The notes beneath the pieces are model-generated. The model worked only from the letters and a program-made list of their open reading frames with translations. It did no database searches and was not told the origin of the DNA. From assembly GCF_027213965.1 (NCBI RefSeq), contig NZ_JAPWGX010000001.1, forward strand, positions 186,001 to 250,000: a stretch of DNA of 64,000 bases. Direction: 5' to 3'. A program made the position numbers and the translations under genes. How positions within the stretch are numbered: the stretch's first letter is position 1; each line of letters starts with the position of its first letter. This DNA is from Maritalea porphyrae (GTDB lineage Bacteria; Pseudomonadota; Alphaproteobacteria; Rhizobiales; Devosiaceae). Shown piece after piece: positions 9,126 to 18,561 of the stretch.

Positions 9126-10238
9126 ATGACTCACGTTGCGCGATATTTACTGAGCAAATATTTTGCCGCCTCGGTTGGCTTTGTTTTGCTCTTGGCCTTT
9201 TTGGGCTGGATGGTTCAATTGTTGCGCACCATTGATGTGGTGACAGCAAAGGGGCAAGGTGTCTTTACCCTCTTTTCCCAATCTCTGCTGGTTGTGCCAG
9301 AAGTCATCAGCATCATTTTGTACTTGTGTTTAGCTTTGGGTGTTTCACGCGGGCTCAGGGCCATGCAAGTCAGCAAAGAGCTATTTCCCATCCATTCCGG
9401 CATCGGTATTAAGCCCCTTTGGCAATCGATTGGCTTATTCTTGCTGATCAGCATCATTTTTGATGCAACGCTTGTCCACCAATTGGTGCCCAAAACCAAT
9501 CAACTTGCAGCGGCTCGTGCGGATGAAATTAACGCCGACTTGATTGCAAACTCTTCGCGACCCGGCCAGTTTACAGACATTGCGCCTGATTTAACGCTTA
9601 TGATTGCGGGGCGCGCTGACGACGGAACCGGGCTTGGGTTCTTTTTGCACGACGCTCGTGATCCGCTCAAAAACCAAACAACCTTTGCGGCCCAATCCCA
9701 GCTTTCGCGCGCCGACGACACGCTTTACATAAAACTCAAAGATGGCGCGATCCAATATTTCAATACAAAGACACAAACCATGTCGACGCTTGAGTTTGGA
9801 ACTTACAGTGTTGCGGTGCGTGAGCTGGCTTCTTCGAACCTTTTCGCAGCCATTGAGCCGACTAGTCTTGAACTCGTTAGCCTTGTGCAAAGTGGCGCAC
9901 TTAACAATGCGCCACGTCAATTGGCGCTCTTGCATGACAGGATCGCCTCCCCCCTTTACTTGCTCAGCCTGGTGCTGCTTGCCTTTGCCATGAGTATGCA
10001 GCCCCGTCCTTTGCGCTCCAAACGTCGTATCAGCGGTGATGTGGTCCTTCTAGGCACTGGCGTGTTGGTGAAAGTGCTGGGCGCCAGCGCCAAACAGCTT
10101 GCCGGTGGTGATGCAAATTTGATCCTGCTTATCTATTTGATACCGATTTTGCCTTTGATACCCGCCTTTGTCATCGCGTGGCGAAATGGCGCCTTTTCTA
10201 CCATTCCAGCAGACTTGCGGAGTGTGGCAAATGTTTAG
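9126..10238 (+). CDS. lptF: LPS export ABC transporter permease LptF
   Basis: 370 residues. LptF and LptG are the inner-membrane pair of LptB2FG, which extracts LPS and passes it to the LptC-LptA-LptD bridge. Three hydrophobic segments lie in the first 110 residues, then a periplasmic beta-jellyroll domain (about 130-270), then three more helices. The last codons overlap the lptG start by 8 bp, so translation is probably coupled. It leads an operon running at least to lptD. Confidence 0.93.
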   Translation: MTHVARYLLSKYFAASVGFVLLLAFLGWMVQLLRTIDVVTAKGQGVFTLFSQSLLVVPEVISIILYLCLALGVSRGLRAMQVSKELFPIHSGIGIKPLWQSIGLFLLISIIFDATLVHQLVPKTNQLAAARADEINADLIANSSRPGQFTDIAPDLTLMIAGRADDGTGLGFFLHDARDPLKNQTTFAAQSQLSRADDTLYIKLKDGAIQYFNTKTQTMSTLEFGTYSVAVRELASSNLFAAIEPTSLELVSLVQSGALNNAPRQLALLHDRIASPLYLLSLVLLAFAMSMQPRPLRSKRRISGDVVLLGTGVLVKVLGASAKQLAGGDANLILLIYLIPILPLIPAFVIAWRNGAFSTIPADLRSVANV

Positions 10239-11307
10239 GCTCGGGAGACATTTTGCAGGACACATTTTGCGCTCAATCGCCATTGTGACCTTTTTGTTCT
10301 TTTGCTTGGTGGCGCTCATCGAGTTGGTTGAAGTTGGCAATAGGCCGAACCTTGGGCTGTTTGAACGCCCCTTAATCACATTGGCTTCAGTTGGGTTGAC
10401 TGCCATCAGCTGGGCTGGTGACCTTTTGCCCATTTCCATTTTGGTCGGTTCGGTATTGGCGCTAATCGACTTACAAAACAACCGAGAACTTATTGTTGCC
10501 AAATCAAGCGGCGTGTCGATTTGGGGCATTCTGGCCGTGCCTGCCTTTGCAACATTGGTGATTGGCATTTTTGTGAGCTATGCGGGCGAAGTTGCTGTTT
10601 TGCACAGCAAGCAGTTGGTGGAAAAAAATGTAGGCATCATCGAATCCTCACAACTGACAAGCCAAGGCAGTGGCCGATGGATTAAACAGCAATCCGATGG
10701 TGGCCCATTTTTTATGCGCGCAAAATATCTGTCTGATGATGGCTTACGGATGCGAGATGTCTCCGTGTTTAAATATGATGCAAATCAGGGCCTTGGTGAG
10801 CAGATTGTCGCCCAAGACGCAGAATTTGTGGGTAACGCGTGGCAATTGATAAAGGGTACGCTGATCACATCCAATGGTGAAAAGCGCTCGTTCGAACGTT
10901 TAGATCTCATTGTCAGTGCCACCAAAGAATCGATTAGCTTGCAGTTGGGATCTGTTCATCAAATGAACATTTTTACCCTGCGCGATTTCATTCAAAGCGT
11001 GAAGGTTGAAAACAGCAATGTGGCTGCCGCATTGATGCGATTGCGCCGAGCAGAGGCGCTACCTGCGTTGCTTGTTGGTTCTTTGTTAATTGCGTTTGCA
11101 TTTACCGTTGGTTATCGCCGCCACGGCACTTCCGGGTCACAAGTTCTATATGGTATTGTATTGGGGTTCGTGCTTTATGTTGTCACGAAATTGCTCGAAC
11201 GGGCGGGTAGCTCGGGAGTGATGGATGCAACATTGGCCGCATGGGGACCTGCAATAGTCGCAATTGTTATCGGAACAAGTGTACTATTGTGGAAGGAAGA
11301 TGGATGA
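10231..11307 (+). CDS. lptG: LPS export ABC transporter permease LptG
   Basis: 358 residues from the ATG at 10231, which overlaps the lptF stop (ATGTTTAG); the open frame extends to 10168 but would overlap lptF deeply. The topology is the same 3+3 helices around a periplasmic domain. FLFFCLVALIELVE forms the first helix, and residues about 130-270 are soluble and strand-rich. It overlaps lptD by the ATGA arrangement at 11304-11307. Confidence 0.93.
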   Translation: MFRLGRHFAGHILRSIAIVTFLFFCLVALIELVEVGNRPNLGLFERPLITLASVGLTAISWAGDLLPISILVGSVLALIDLQNNRELIVAKSSGVSIWGILAVPAFATLVIGIFVSYAGEVAVLHSKQLVEKNVGIIESSQLTSQGSGRWIKQQSDGGPFFMRAKYLSDDGLRMRDVSVFKYDANQGLGEQIVAQDAEFVGNAWQLIKGTLITSNGEKRSFERLDLIVSATKESISLQLGSVHQMNIFTLRDFIQSVKVENSNVAAALMRLRRAEALPALLVGSLLIAFAFTVGYRRHGTSGSQVLYGIVLGFVLYVVTKLLERAGSSGVMDATLAAWGPAIVAIVIGTSVLLWKEDG

Positions 11308-13601
11308 GTGTAGCGCGTAACCACGCGGGTTGGAGTAGTTGGCGACATGTGCTGCTCAACACCACCACGGTGTTGGGTTTTCTTGTTGCGTCTACTCAAA
11401 TCGCGCGCGCTGAGCAGCTCCTCCCCACCGATTTTTTTGCCAATCAAAAACTCTCTACCACCAGCCAAATGTTGGTTTCTGCAGATCGACTAACCGTTGA
11501 TAGCCGAACCTCCATCGTTGTGGCACAGGGAGGCGTTCGCTTATCCTCTGAAGGTTATCTAATCGCTGCGGATCGGGCAGAGTATAATCAAAAAAGCGGC
11601 AAAGTGATTTTGGTTGGTTCTGTTGCAGTACGCGATCCTGAGGGTCAACAATATACATCAGACCGCGCGGAACTTTATGGTGGCTTTAAGCAGGGCTTCT
11701 TAAAATCGCTGATTTTTGAAACCAGCAATGGCATGCGTCTCAGTGCTGCCGATGCTGAAATCCGCCCAGGCAACACTCTGTTTTTGAACGACGCATCGCT
11801 TACCCCTTGCGGGAACTGCGTGGATGCAAAAGGTCGGCAAATTGGTTGGCGCGTTAAGTCTGCCACCATTTTGCGTGATACGGAAAAGAAAACGATCTAT
11901 TTCACAGGCGGATCGCTTGAGATCGCTGGCATTCCTATTGCCTATTTGCCTTGGCTTGCCCTGCCCGACCCTTCTTTGACCAACATTGAAGACCTTGTGC
12001 GCACCCGCATATCCTACAGTGCGGAAAAAGGCGTTGCTGTTGTCTATCCTGGCTTTGTTTGGCATCAGCCCGAATATGGACTGACATTGACTCCCGAATT
12101 TTACACGCGACAAGGTATTCTGGGCGAGTTGAACTGGAAAAAACAGGTTGGTTTTGCAAGTTATTCGGCAGACGCATGGGGCATTTACCAACTTTCGCCT
12201 TGGGCCTATGCCGGCAAAATTGGCGACACAAACCTGCGCGGTGGAATGCAAGGCAAAGTGGACCTTGCCCTAGATGATGGATGGAAAGCGGGCGCTCAAG
12301 CCTCTGCTTATTCCGATCGTTCTTTCGCGCTTGACTACAACAAAGGTCGTCGTGATGGCGATTATGCAACGCAGCGGATATTTGCCACTCAACTAACCAA
12401 CGACACCTCTATAGACGCTCGAGCGGAATATTACGTGGGACTGGGTGAAGACGGGGCAACGAACGAAGCCAAACAGGGTCAAGTTTTGCCAACAATCCTT
12501 GGCCACCATGTGGCTGAAGCGCCCAACGGCATGGGCGAAGTCGCACTTGACGGTCAATTAACCCGCATCACGCGGGAGGCCGATAGTTCCTCCACCGTGG
12601 GCGGTGTTGATTATGTTGAAGGCTTCGCTGGTGAAAAGACACATGCAAGCGTGCAAGCTGCGTGGCGCGACCAATGGGTCTTGCCCGCCGGAGTGCTGAT
12701 TTCTCCTTATGTTGGCGTGCGTGGTGATGTGGCGCAATATGAGAGCGCAAGCACGCACGCAAATGCACCGACCACCAGCATAACCCATTCTATAACACCC
12801 ATCGCAGCGCTTGATGTGAGCTGGCCATTAATGGCGCGGAGCGAAGGGGCAAACCACTTTGTCACCCCTCGCCTACAGATCGTTTCACGCGGTGGCGATT
12901 CCTCACCAGGGATCACCAATGATGACGCGCAGAGTTTTGTGTTTGATGATACGAACCTGTTCAGCTTCAATCGCTTTTCAGGCACTGACAGGCAAGAAAC
13001 AGGCACACGAGCAACTTATGGCGTCACCTATCATGCTGATTTAACCGACGGGCGTTGGTTTGATCTTGCAATTGGTCAATCCATTCAAATTGGCGGCACC
13101 AACGGCGCGGCGCTTGCTAATCCTTATCAAACCGGTCGCGGCTCGGGCGTAAGCGATGGCCTTTCACACATTGTGGTCGCCGCAAAAGGCGCGCCTTTTG
13201 CTGGTGTTGAGTTGGGCGCAAAAACGCTAATTGACCCCAATAGCACATCGATTGATCGGGCCGTAGTTGCTGGAAAATATTCTGGAGAATTGTTTTCTGC
13301 TGGTATCGACTACGCCTATCAATCCAAAGCAATGGCGCCCGGTGTTAGCGCAGACCGCCATGAAATTGGTGGCAACCTTGCTGTGCCGATTGACGACTAT
13401 TGGACAGTCGGGGCGAACGCTCGATATGACATTGTGGGCTCAAAACTGAACAATTATGGCATTTCATTAGGCTATGACGACAATTACACGCAAGGCAGCA
13501 TTTTTTATCATTCAGATCGCAGCGGCACCAAAGGCGACCGTGTTGGGGTCAGTTTGAAACTAAAAATGCTCGCAGATGTGGGTTACGATCACAATTTGTG
13601 A
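11304..13601 (+). CDS. lptD: Outer-membrane LPS assembly protein LptD
   Basis: 765 residues from the ATG at 11304, coupled to lptG by a 4-bp overlap. A signal peptide ends near residue 37 (TQIARA). An OstA/LptA-like beta-taco domain follows (about 45-190, SADRLTVDSRTSIVVAQGG), then a long beta-barrel rich in aromatic-ended strands. The only cysteine pair I saw is the close CGNC near residue 172, whereas E. coli LptD has two long-range disulfides, so folding control may differ. It acts with LptE at the outer membrane. The SurA-like gene starts 88 bp later, and SurA-class chaperones help LptD fold. Confidence 0.93.
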   Translation: MSVARNHAGWSSWRHVLLNTTTVLGFLVASTQIARAEQLLPTDFFANQKLSTTSQMLVSADRLTVDSRTSIVVAQGGVRLSSEGYLIAADRAEYNQKSGKVILVGSVAVRDPEGQQYTSDRAELYGGFKQGFLKSLIFETSNGMRLSAADAEIRPGNTLFLNDASLTPCGNCVDAKGRQIGWRVKSATILRDTEKKTIYFTGGSLEIAGIPIAYLPWLALPDPSLTNIEDLVRTRISYSAEKGVAVVYPGFVWHQPEYGLTLTPEFYTRQGILGELNWKKQVGFASYSADAWGIYQLSPWAYAGKIGDTNLRGGMQGKVDLALDDGWKAGAQASAYSDRSFALDYNKGRRDGDYATQRIFATQLTNDTSIDARAEYYVGLGEDGATNEAKQGQVLPTILGHHVAEAPNGMGEVALDGQLTRITREADSSSTVGGVDYVEGFAGEKTHASVQAAWRDQWVLPAGVLISPYVGVRGDVAQYESASTHANAPTTSITHSITPIAALDVSWPLMARSEGANHFVTPRLQIVSRGGDSSPGITNDDAQSFVFDDTNLFSFNRFSGTDRQETGTRATYGVTYHADLTDGRWFDLAIGQSIQIGGTNGAALANPYQTGRGSGVSDGLSHIVVAAKGAPFAGVELGAKTLIDPNSTSIDRAVVAGKYSGELFSAGIDYAYQSKAMAPGVSADRHEIGGNLAVPIDDYWTVGANARYDIVGSKLNNYGISLGYDDNYTQGSIFYHSDRSGTKGDRVGVSLKLKMLADVGYDHNL

Positions 13602-13688
13602 TCTGACGCTCAAAAAAAGGCCGCAATCGTTGCGCACTCATGCTAACACAGCATTCAAGCGAAAAACTCAATATACGGGAACCATTCG

Positions 13689-14591
13689 ATGCGCATCATA
13701 GGTTTGATCCTCATTGCACTGCTTAGCTTAACTTCAGTATCTGGCACTGCCCATGCGGCGCAGGTAAAGATGGTTGTGAACGGCAAAACAGTGACCGATT
13801 ACGACATCAACCAACGCGCTCTATTTATGCGCTTGGAACGTCGTGGAAAATCCAATGCGGACCGACGCAAACTTGCGGAAAAAGAACTGATTGACGAAGC
13901 AGTCATGTTGTCCGAAGCTCGTCGACTTGGTTTTGAAGCAAACGAAAAGGCCGTCGATGAGGCCTATACTCGAATTGCGATCAACGCGAAACTGAGTGCG
14001 AACAAATTGACCCAGATTTTGAATGCCGCCGGGGTGCAAACCAAAACCTTAAAGGACCGGTTGCGCGCTCAATATGCTTGGCAGGCGGTTGTGGCAAATG
14101 TGCTCCGCCAAAAGGTTCAAATCTCGGATTTGGACCTTGATCTAGCTGCCAAAGAAAAACTAGGTGAAACAACCTCTTACGACTATATGCTCACCGAAAT
14201 CGTTTTTTTGAATTCTGCTGGTGGCTCGGTAAAGTCTCGCACAGCGCAAGCCAACCAGTACCGCAAAAACTTCAATGGATGCGACAGCGCAGTGGACCTT
14301 TCGCTTTCTTATCGTGATGCTGCCGTGCGCAAATTGGGCCGCCGCCACTCCACCCAACTGCCTGACCCGGTTGCAGCAGAACTTGCGAAGCTCTCCGTTG
14401 GTGGAATTTCCAAACCTCGTACCGTTGCGAACGGCGTGCAAATGCTTGCCGTTTGTCAAAAAAGTGCCGCGGAAGACCTGACCTTTGTGAAAAACAAATT
14501 GCGCAACGAAGTAGGCTCGGAGAAACTTGAAAGTGAATCTGAAGCTTATCTTGATAAGCTACGCAAAGAAGCGTCTATCGAAAGACGCTAA
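13689..14591 (+). CDS. SurA-like periplasmic chaperone / peptidyl-prolyl isomerase
   Basis: 300 residues with a signal peptide (MRIIGLILIALLSLTSVSGTAHA). The SurA N-terminal domain is clear: VNGKTVTDYDINQRALFM, then helices containing KELIDEAVMLSEARRLG. The C-terminal half, about residues 160-270, is a divergent parvulin-like region with two cysteines (NGCDSA and AVCQK) that may form a disulfide. It is shorter than E. coli SurA (428 residues) and has at most one parvulin domain. The position between lptD and pdxA matches surA in other proteobacteria. Confidence 0.85.
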   Translation: MRIIGLILIALLSLTSVSGTAHAAQVKMVVNGKTVTDYDINQRALFMRLERRGKSNADRRKLAEKELIDEAVMLSEARRLGFEANEKAVDEAYTRIAINAKLSANKLTQILNAAGVQTKTLKDRLRAQYAWQAVVANVLRQKVQISDLDLDLAAKEKLGETTSYDYMLTEIVFLNSAGGSVKSRTAQANQYRKNFNGCDSAVDLSLSYRDAAVRKLGRRHSTQLPDPVAAELAKLSVGGISKPRTVANGVQMLAVCQKSAAEDLTFVKNKLRNEVGSEKLESESEAYLDKLRKEASIERR

Positions 14592-14597
14592 TCGCAT

Positions 14598-15617
14598 ATG
14601 CAACAAGCACTGTTACCGCTAGCCCTCACATTGGGTGAACCCGCAGGCATTGGCCCCGACCTGACTTTGCAGCTATTTGCAAACCGCGTGAAGAAGCCAC
14701 TGCCATGTTTTGCCGTTTTTGGTGATGTGCAGTTTCTAGAAGCGCGCGCTGCACGGTTGAAATTGGACATTGCCGTTCGTCAAATTGACACCCTTGAACA
14801 GGCAGCAGACGTGTTTGATACCGCACTGCCCGTAATGCCTTTAGATGCGCGTGCAACGGACGTACCCGGTTTTTTGGACAAGGAAAATGCGGCCATCGTG
14901 ACCGCATCTATTGAACAGGCTGTTGGTGCTGTTCGTGCAAAACAGGCACGGGCAGTGGTTACCGCGCCAATTCATAAAGCCAACCTCTATGAAGCGGGGT
15001 TTAAGTACCCCGGACATACTGAGTTTTTAGCAGCTTTGTGTGCACAAGAAGGTGTTTCGCCTCGCCCGGTTATGATGCTAGCGCACAAAGATAAGCGCGC
15101 CATACCCGTGACCATTCACATCGCGCTTAAAGAGGTTTTTTCTCGCTTAACGGTTGGTCGAATAGTTGAAACTGTCCGCGTTGCGCACCATGATCTGATA
15201 CATAAATTTGGTATTGCAGCGCCTCGGATCGGTGTGACGGGCCTCAATCCACATGCGGGTGAAGATGGCGCGATGGGTGACGAAGAAAAGACCATCGTTC
15301 AGCCAGCAATAGACGAGCTTAAAAAACGTTACGATATCCAAGTGGATGGGCCGTTGCCCGCTGACACTGCTTTTGCGCCCCACATATGGTCTGGCTACGA
15401 CGTGGTCGTGGCCATGTATCACGATCAAGCGCTGATCCCTGTTAAAGCCATCGGCTTTGATTCTGGCGTCAACATTACGCTAGGGTTGCCCCTTGTGCGC
15501 ACCTCACCAGATCACGGCACGGCCCTAAGCCTTGCAGGAACGGGCCAAGCCTCAACCAACAGTATGTATGAAGCCATTGTGCTTGCGCACCAAATGACGT
15601 CACGGGAAGTAGAATGA
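14598..15617 (+). CDS. pdxA: 4-hydroxythreonine-4-phosphate dehydrogenase
   Basis: 339 residues. It makes the 3-amino-1-hydroxyacetone phosphate precursor of pyridoxine in the DXP-dependent vitamin B6 route. Family motifs are [12 protein letters not shown] at residues 10-21, the metal-binding HTEFLA and [10 protein letters not shown] segments, and [14 protein letters not shown] near the C-terminus. It starts 6 bp after surA and overlaps rsmA by ATGA at 15614-15617. The order surA-pdxA-rsmA is conserved in many proteobacteria. Confidence 0.96.
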   Translation: MQQALLPLALTLGEPAGIGPDLTLQLFANRVKKPLPCFAVFGDVQFLEARAARLKLDIAVRQIDTLEQAADVFDTALPVMPLDARATDVPGFLDKENAAIVTASIEQAVGAVRAKQARAVVTAPIHKANLYEAGFKYPGHTEFLAALCAQEGVSPRPVMMLAHKDKRAIPVTIHIALKEVFSRLTVGRIVETVRVAHHDLIHKFGIAAPRIGVTGLNPHAGEDGAMGDEEKTIVQPAIDELKKRYDIQVDGPLPADTAFAPHIWSGYDVVVAMYHDQALIPVKAIGFDSGVNITLGLPLVRTSPDHGTALSLAGTGQASTNSMYEAIVLAHQMTSREVE

Positions 15618-16465
15618 GCCAAATTGATAGCCTGCCGCCCTTGCGTGATGTCATCAATCGACATGAATTGCGCGCCAAAAAAGAGCTTGGACAAAATTTT
15701 CTACTCGATCTCAATCTAACCGCTCGTATTGCGCGGATTGCGACGCCGCTCGATCAGTCTACGATTATCGAAGTTGGACCGGGCCCTGGCGGCCTGACGC
15801 GTGGGTTGCTGGCCGAAGGGGCAAAAAAGGTCATCGCCATCGAGCGCGACGAGCGCGCCCTGCCCGCTTTGCAAGAAATTGCCGACGCCTATCCGGGACG
15901 GCTAGATGTGATTTCTGGCGATGCGATGGAAATCGACTATCGAGCGCTGGCGGATGGACCCACAAAGCTCGTGGCCAACCTCCCATACAACATTGCGACC
16001 CCCCTGTTAACGGGTTGGCTGCACGCGCAGTTCGAACAACCGCTTTTTGAAAGCCTCACGTTGATGTTTCAAAAAGAGGTGGCCGACCGGATCTGCGCTC
16101 AACCGGGCTCAAAAGCCTATGGTCGCCTTTCAATTCTTTGTGGATGGATGACGGATGCGCATATTGCGCTCAACGTTGGCCCCGCAGCTTTTACGCCGCC
16201 CCCCAAAGTGAGTTCAGCCATTGCGCATTTGGTGCCCCGAGTTTTAGCAGGCGCGCCACATATAAAAAGCATTGAAGCGGTTACCCGCGCTGCATTTGGT
16301 CAGCGCCGGAAAATGCTGCGCCAAAGCTTAAAGGCACTAGGCGTTGAATTGCCCCCTCTTTATGAAGCGGCAGACATCAAAGGCACGGAGCGCGCAGAAG
16401 AACTGAGCGTTGATCAATTCGTGGCATTGGCCAGGGCTTATGAAGCGCTAAGAGCTTCCAACTAG
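15614..16465 (+). CDS. rsmA: 16S rRNA (A1518/A1519) dimethyltransferase
   Basis: 283 residues, also called KsgA. It dimethylates two adenosines in helix 45 during late 30S assembly. The motifs are LGQNFLLD at the N-terminus, SAM-binding [10 protein letters not shown], and the catalytic [11 protein letters not shown]. The C-terminal helical domain contains [13 protein letters not shown]. It is the last gene of the rightward operon and converges on the gmk operon across a 361-bp gap. Confidence 0.97.
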   Translation: MSQIDSLPPLRDVINRHELRAKKELGQNFLLDLNLTARIARIATPLDQSTIIEVGPGPGGLTRGLLAEGAKKVIAIERDERALPALQEIADAYPGRLDVISGDAMEIDYRALADGPTKLVANLPYNIATPLLTGWLHAQFEQPLFESLTLMFQKEVADRICAQPGSKAYGRLSILCGWMTDAHIALNVGPAAFTPPPKVSSAIAHLVPRVLAGAPHIKSIEAVTRAAFGQRRKMLRQSLKALGVELPPLYEAADIKGTERAEELSVDQFVALARAYEALRASN

Positions 16466-16589
16466 CTTGCAATAGATCCCACTGCGGCAACGAAAATGTT
16501 GCGCATGAAACAGGTTTGTTCATCAAAATTCTGGTGTGGTTGGGTGTGTTTTTTGGCGTCGGGCTTAAAAAAACTAGGCCCTAAAACGC

Positions 16590-16618
16590 AAAACACCCGC
16601 TCGAACCACGAGCGGGTG
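16590..16618 (-). terminator. Strong terminator of the candidate RNA / gmk operon
   Basis: A perfect 10-bp stem, CACCCGCTCG / CGAGCGGGTG, with a 5-nt loop. Read on the minus strand it is followed by TTTTGCGTTTT. On the plus strand there is no T run, so it ends minus-strand transcripts. Confidence 0.75.
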
Positions 16619-16750
16619 GGCATAGCAAAATTTATGCCTGAACCAAGTATGTGAGCGCTTACATCAAGCCCCTTATGGATAGATCCGGCGGAAGCAGAAA
16701 ATTGCTCCCTCCCATCACCACCCGCTTAACGTGTAGCCCGCTCAATGTAG
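16594..16750 (-). ncRNA. Candidate structured small RNA of unknown class
   Basis: The 361-bp gap 16466-16826 has no convincing reading frame but has layered base pairing on the minus strand. The pairs are TGAGCG (16739-16744) with CGCTCA (16652-16657), then a 9-bp helix with two wobbles between 16724-16732 and 16661-16669. An inner hairpin, GGGAGC / GCTTCC, lies at 16690-16709. Together they give an extended rod with internal loops. A 6-bp hairpin (GGCATA / TATGCC, 16619-16638) and a perfect terminator follow. The segment at 16718-16726 could also pair with the terminator arm at 16611-16619, like an attenuator. I found no clear promoter, and an extended 3' UTR of gmk is an alternative. The 5' end is a guess. 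Confidence 0.4.
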
Positions 16751-16826
16751 CAGAACGATCCGGTTTTGTACACACTCAAAACCTGCAATTTGTAAACCTA
16801 GTCAATCTTTAGTAGGTCGGTGCTTG

Positions 16827-17468
16827 CTATTTTAGAAAAGATTCAAGCTCGTCCTGTAAGTCACTGACAAATTGAGGTAAATTGACTTGCCGACGACGTG
16901 CAATACGCGCGGCATTGATGATTTCCGTGACCAGCGCGCAGCTCTTTTCGAGATCATTGTTAACGATCACATAGTCATATTTGTTCCATTCGCGCAGTTC
17001 TTGTCGTGCTGTTTTTAACCGCCTGTTAATCACGTCTTCGTTGTCATCTGCCCGCCGTTCGAGCCGATGCTTGAGTTCTTTGATGGATGGAGGCAACACA
17101 AAAATGCCCACAATATCTTCTTGGCAAGTCTCATAAAGTTGCAGCGCGCCTTGGTAATCTATGTCGAACAGGACGTCTTTTCCGGCATCCAACAATTCAT
17201 CAATTTGAGCCTTGGGCGTTGCATAAAAATTGCCGTGCACTTCTGCCCATTCCAGCAACATGCCCGCGTCGCGCATTTGGTTGAATTCTTCAACGGTTTT
17301 GAAATGATAATCCACCCCGTCAACCTCGTTTGCACGCTTGGGTCGGGTGGTCACCGAAACGGAAAGCTGGATGTTTGCATCTTGTCGCAAAATCGCGCGT
17401 GAAATAGACGTTTTTCCTGCACCTGAGGGTGAAGAAAGGATGAGCATAATGCCGCGGCGTTGAAACAT
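16827..17468 (-). CDS. gmk: Guanylate kinase
   Basis: 213 residues. It phosphorylates GMP to GDP with ATP. The P-loop is SPSGAGKTS at residues 13-21, and the GMP-binding region shows VTTRPKRANEVDGVDYHF. Residues 1-7 precede the usual start, so the ATG at 17447 (MLILSSPSG) is an alternative. It lies 142 bp after yicC in the same direction and is the last coding gene of the block. Confidence 0.96.
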   Translation of the reverse strand: MFQRRGIMLILSSPSGAGKTSISRAILRQDANIQLSVSVTTRPKRANEVDGVDYHFKTVEEFNQMRDAGMLLEWAEVHGNFYATPKAQIDELLDAGKDVLFDIDYQGALQLYETCQEDIVGIFVLPPSIKELKHRLERRADDNEDVINRRLKTARQELREWNKYDYVIVNNDLEKSCALVTEIINAARIARRRQVNLPQFVSDLQDELESFLK

Positions 17469-17610
17469 AGATCAAATCCAACCAGTAAAAAGGAAGCGAA
17501 CAAGGGGCACACTTGCGAAAATGTACTAGGAGTGAACATGCCGATAGTGGCAAATAATTCAACCCCTATTGGCCATTTCACACCAAAGTTCTGTGCACGG
17601 CGCTTTGTTT

Positions 17611-18504
17611 TTACTCGATATTTTGAATCTGCTCGCGCAGTTGGTCAATGGCGGCCTTTAGATCCAAACCGATGGACGTCAGTTCTACATTATTGCTCTT
17701 TGAGCAAAGTGTATTCGCTTCCCGGTTGAACTCCTGGGCTAAAAAATCGAGTTTTCGCCCGACCGGCCCGCCCTGTTTGATGAGCTTGCGGGCGGCTTGA
17801 ACGTGAGCGGTTAGACGATCAAGCTCTTCGCGAATATCTGCTTTCGTGGCCAACACAAGCGCTTCTTGGTGCAACCGTTCTTCGGACAAACTTGCATCTA
17901 CGGTGGCGAGAAGTTCAACCTGATCTTTTAAGCGCAACAAAATGGCTTCTCTGCTGCGCGAGGGATTTTCTTCTGCGGCGGCTGTGAGCTGCTCAATTTC
18001 GTTTAGCCGGGCGATAATTACATCCAACAACTGCGCCCCTTCAAGGCGACGCCCTTCGAGCAAATCATCCAACGCAACATCTACTTCAGCCAAAATGGTC
18101 TGTTTAAGTTCCGCTTTTGCGATTTCGGAAAGCTCGGCCTCTTTGACTTCAAGCACGCCTTTTAGTGCCAATATGCCGTCTAACCGTGGTCGATCTGCTT
18201 CTATCCGGCCCGCCAATGTGTCAATTGCGTCAAGCGCGGTGCCCAGGGCTTGCTCGTTTACAGTGACTTCCGTCTGAGCATTTTCATTGGTCAGGTTAAG
18301 GGAAAAGTTCACTGCGCCACGATTGAGGCGGTCTGAGATTTTCTTGCGCACTTGATGTTCAAGATCATCCAAACCTTGGGCGACCCGCAAACGTACGTCC
18401 AACCCACGGGCATTGACGGTTTTGATTTCAATTGCAAAGCGACAACCTTGGGCAACGCCAGCGCTTCGCGCAAATGCAGTCATACTGGCTAGTGGCTTAA
18501 TCAT
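17611..18504 (-). CDS. yicC: YicC family endoribonuclease
   Basis: 297 residues from the ATG at 18504, which has AAGGA about 9 nt upstream; the ATG at 18513 sits directly against that site and is less likely. The N-terminus, IKPLASMTAFARS, matches the family's SMTGFAR start. The C-terminal half contains the conserved DIREELDRLTAHV, PVGRKLDFLAQEFNREANTLCSKS and AIDQLREQIQNIE. YicC proteins are stress-linked endoribonucleases. The gene neighbours gmk and mltG, as in other alphaproteobacteria. Confidence 0.93.
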   Translation of the reverse strand: MIKPLASMTAFARSAGVAQGCRFAIEIKTVNARGLDVRLRVAQGLDDLEHQVRKKISDRLNRGAVNFSLNLTNENAQTEVTVNEQALGTALDAIDTLAGRIEADRPRLDGILALKGVLEVKEAELSEIAKAELKQTILAEVDVALDDLLEGRRLEGAQLLDVIIARLNEIEQLTAAAEENPSRSREAILLRLKDQVELLATVDASLSEERLHQEALVLATKADIREELDRLTAHVQAARKLIKQGGPVGRKLDFLAQEFNREANTLCSKSNNVELTSIGLDLKAAIDQLREQIQNIE

Positions 18505-18561
18505 TTGTCGCATTCCTTTGCCTCGTGCGTTGGAGCGCCACAGCGCCCCAACTGCCGCAGA

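Noticed and set aside
16594-16750. Identification of the candidate RNA as 6S RNA
   Set aside because: The rod-like shape and a GAGCGGGC stretch suggest it, but the conserved bubble sequence is not recognisable and the genomic neighbours differ from usual 6S loci.
16594-16750. An attenuator controlling a downstream gene
   Set aside because: Exclusive pairings are possible, but minus-strand transcription past the terminator runs only antisense into rsmA.
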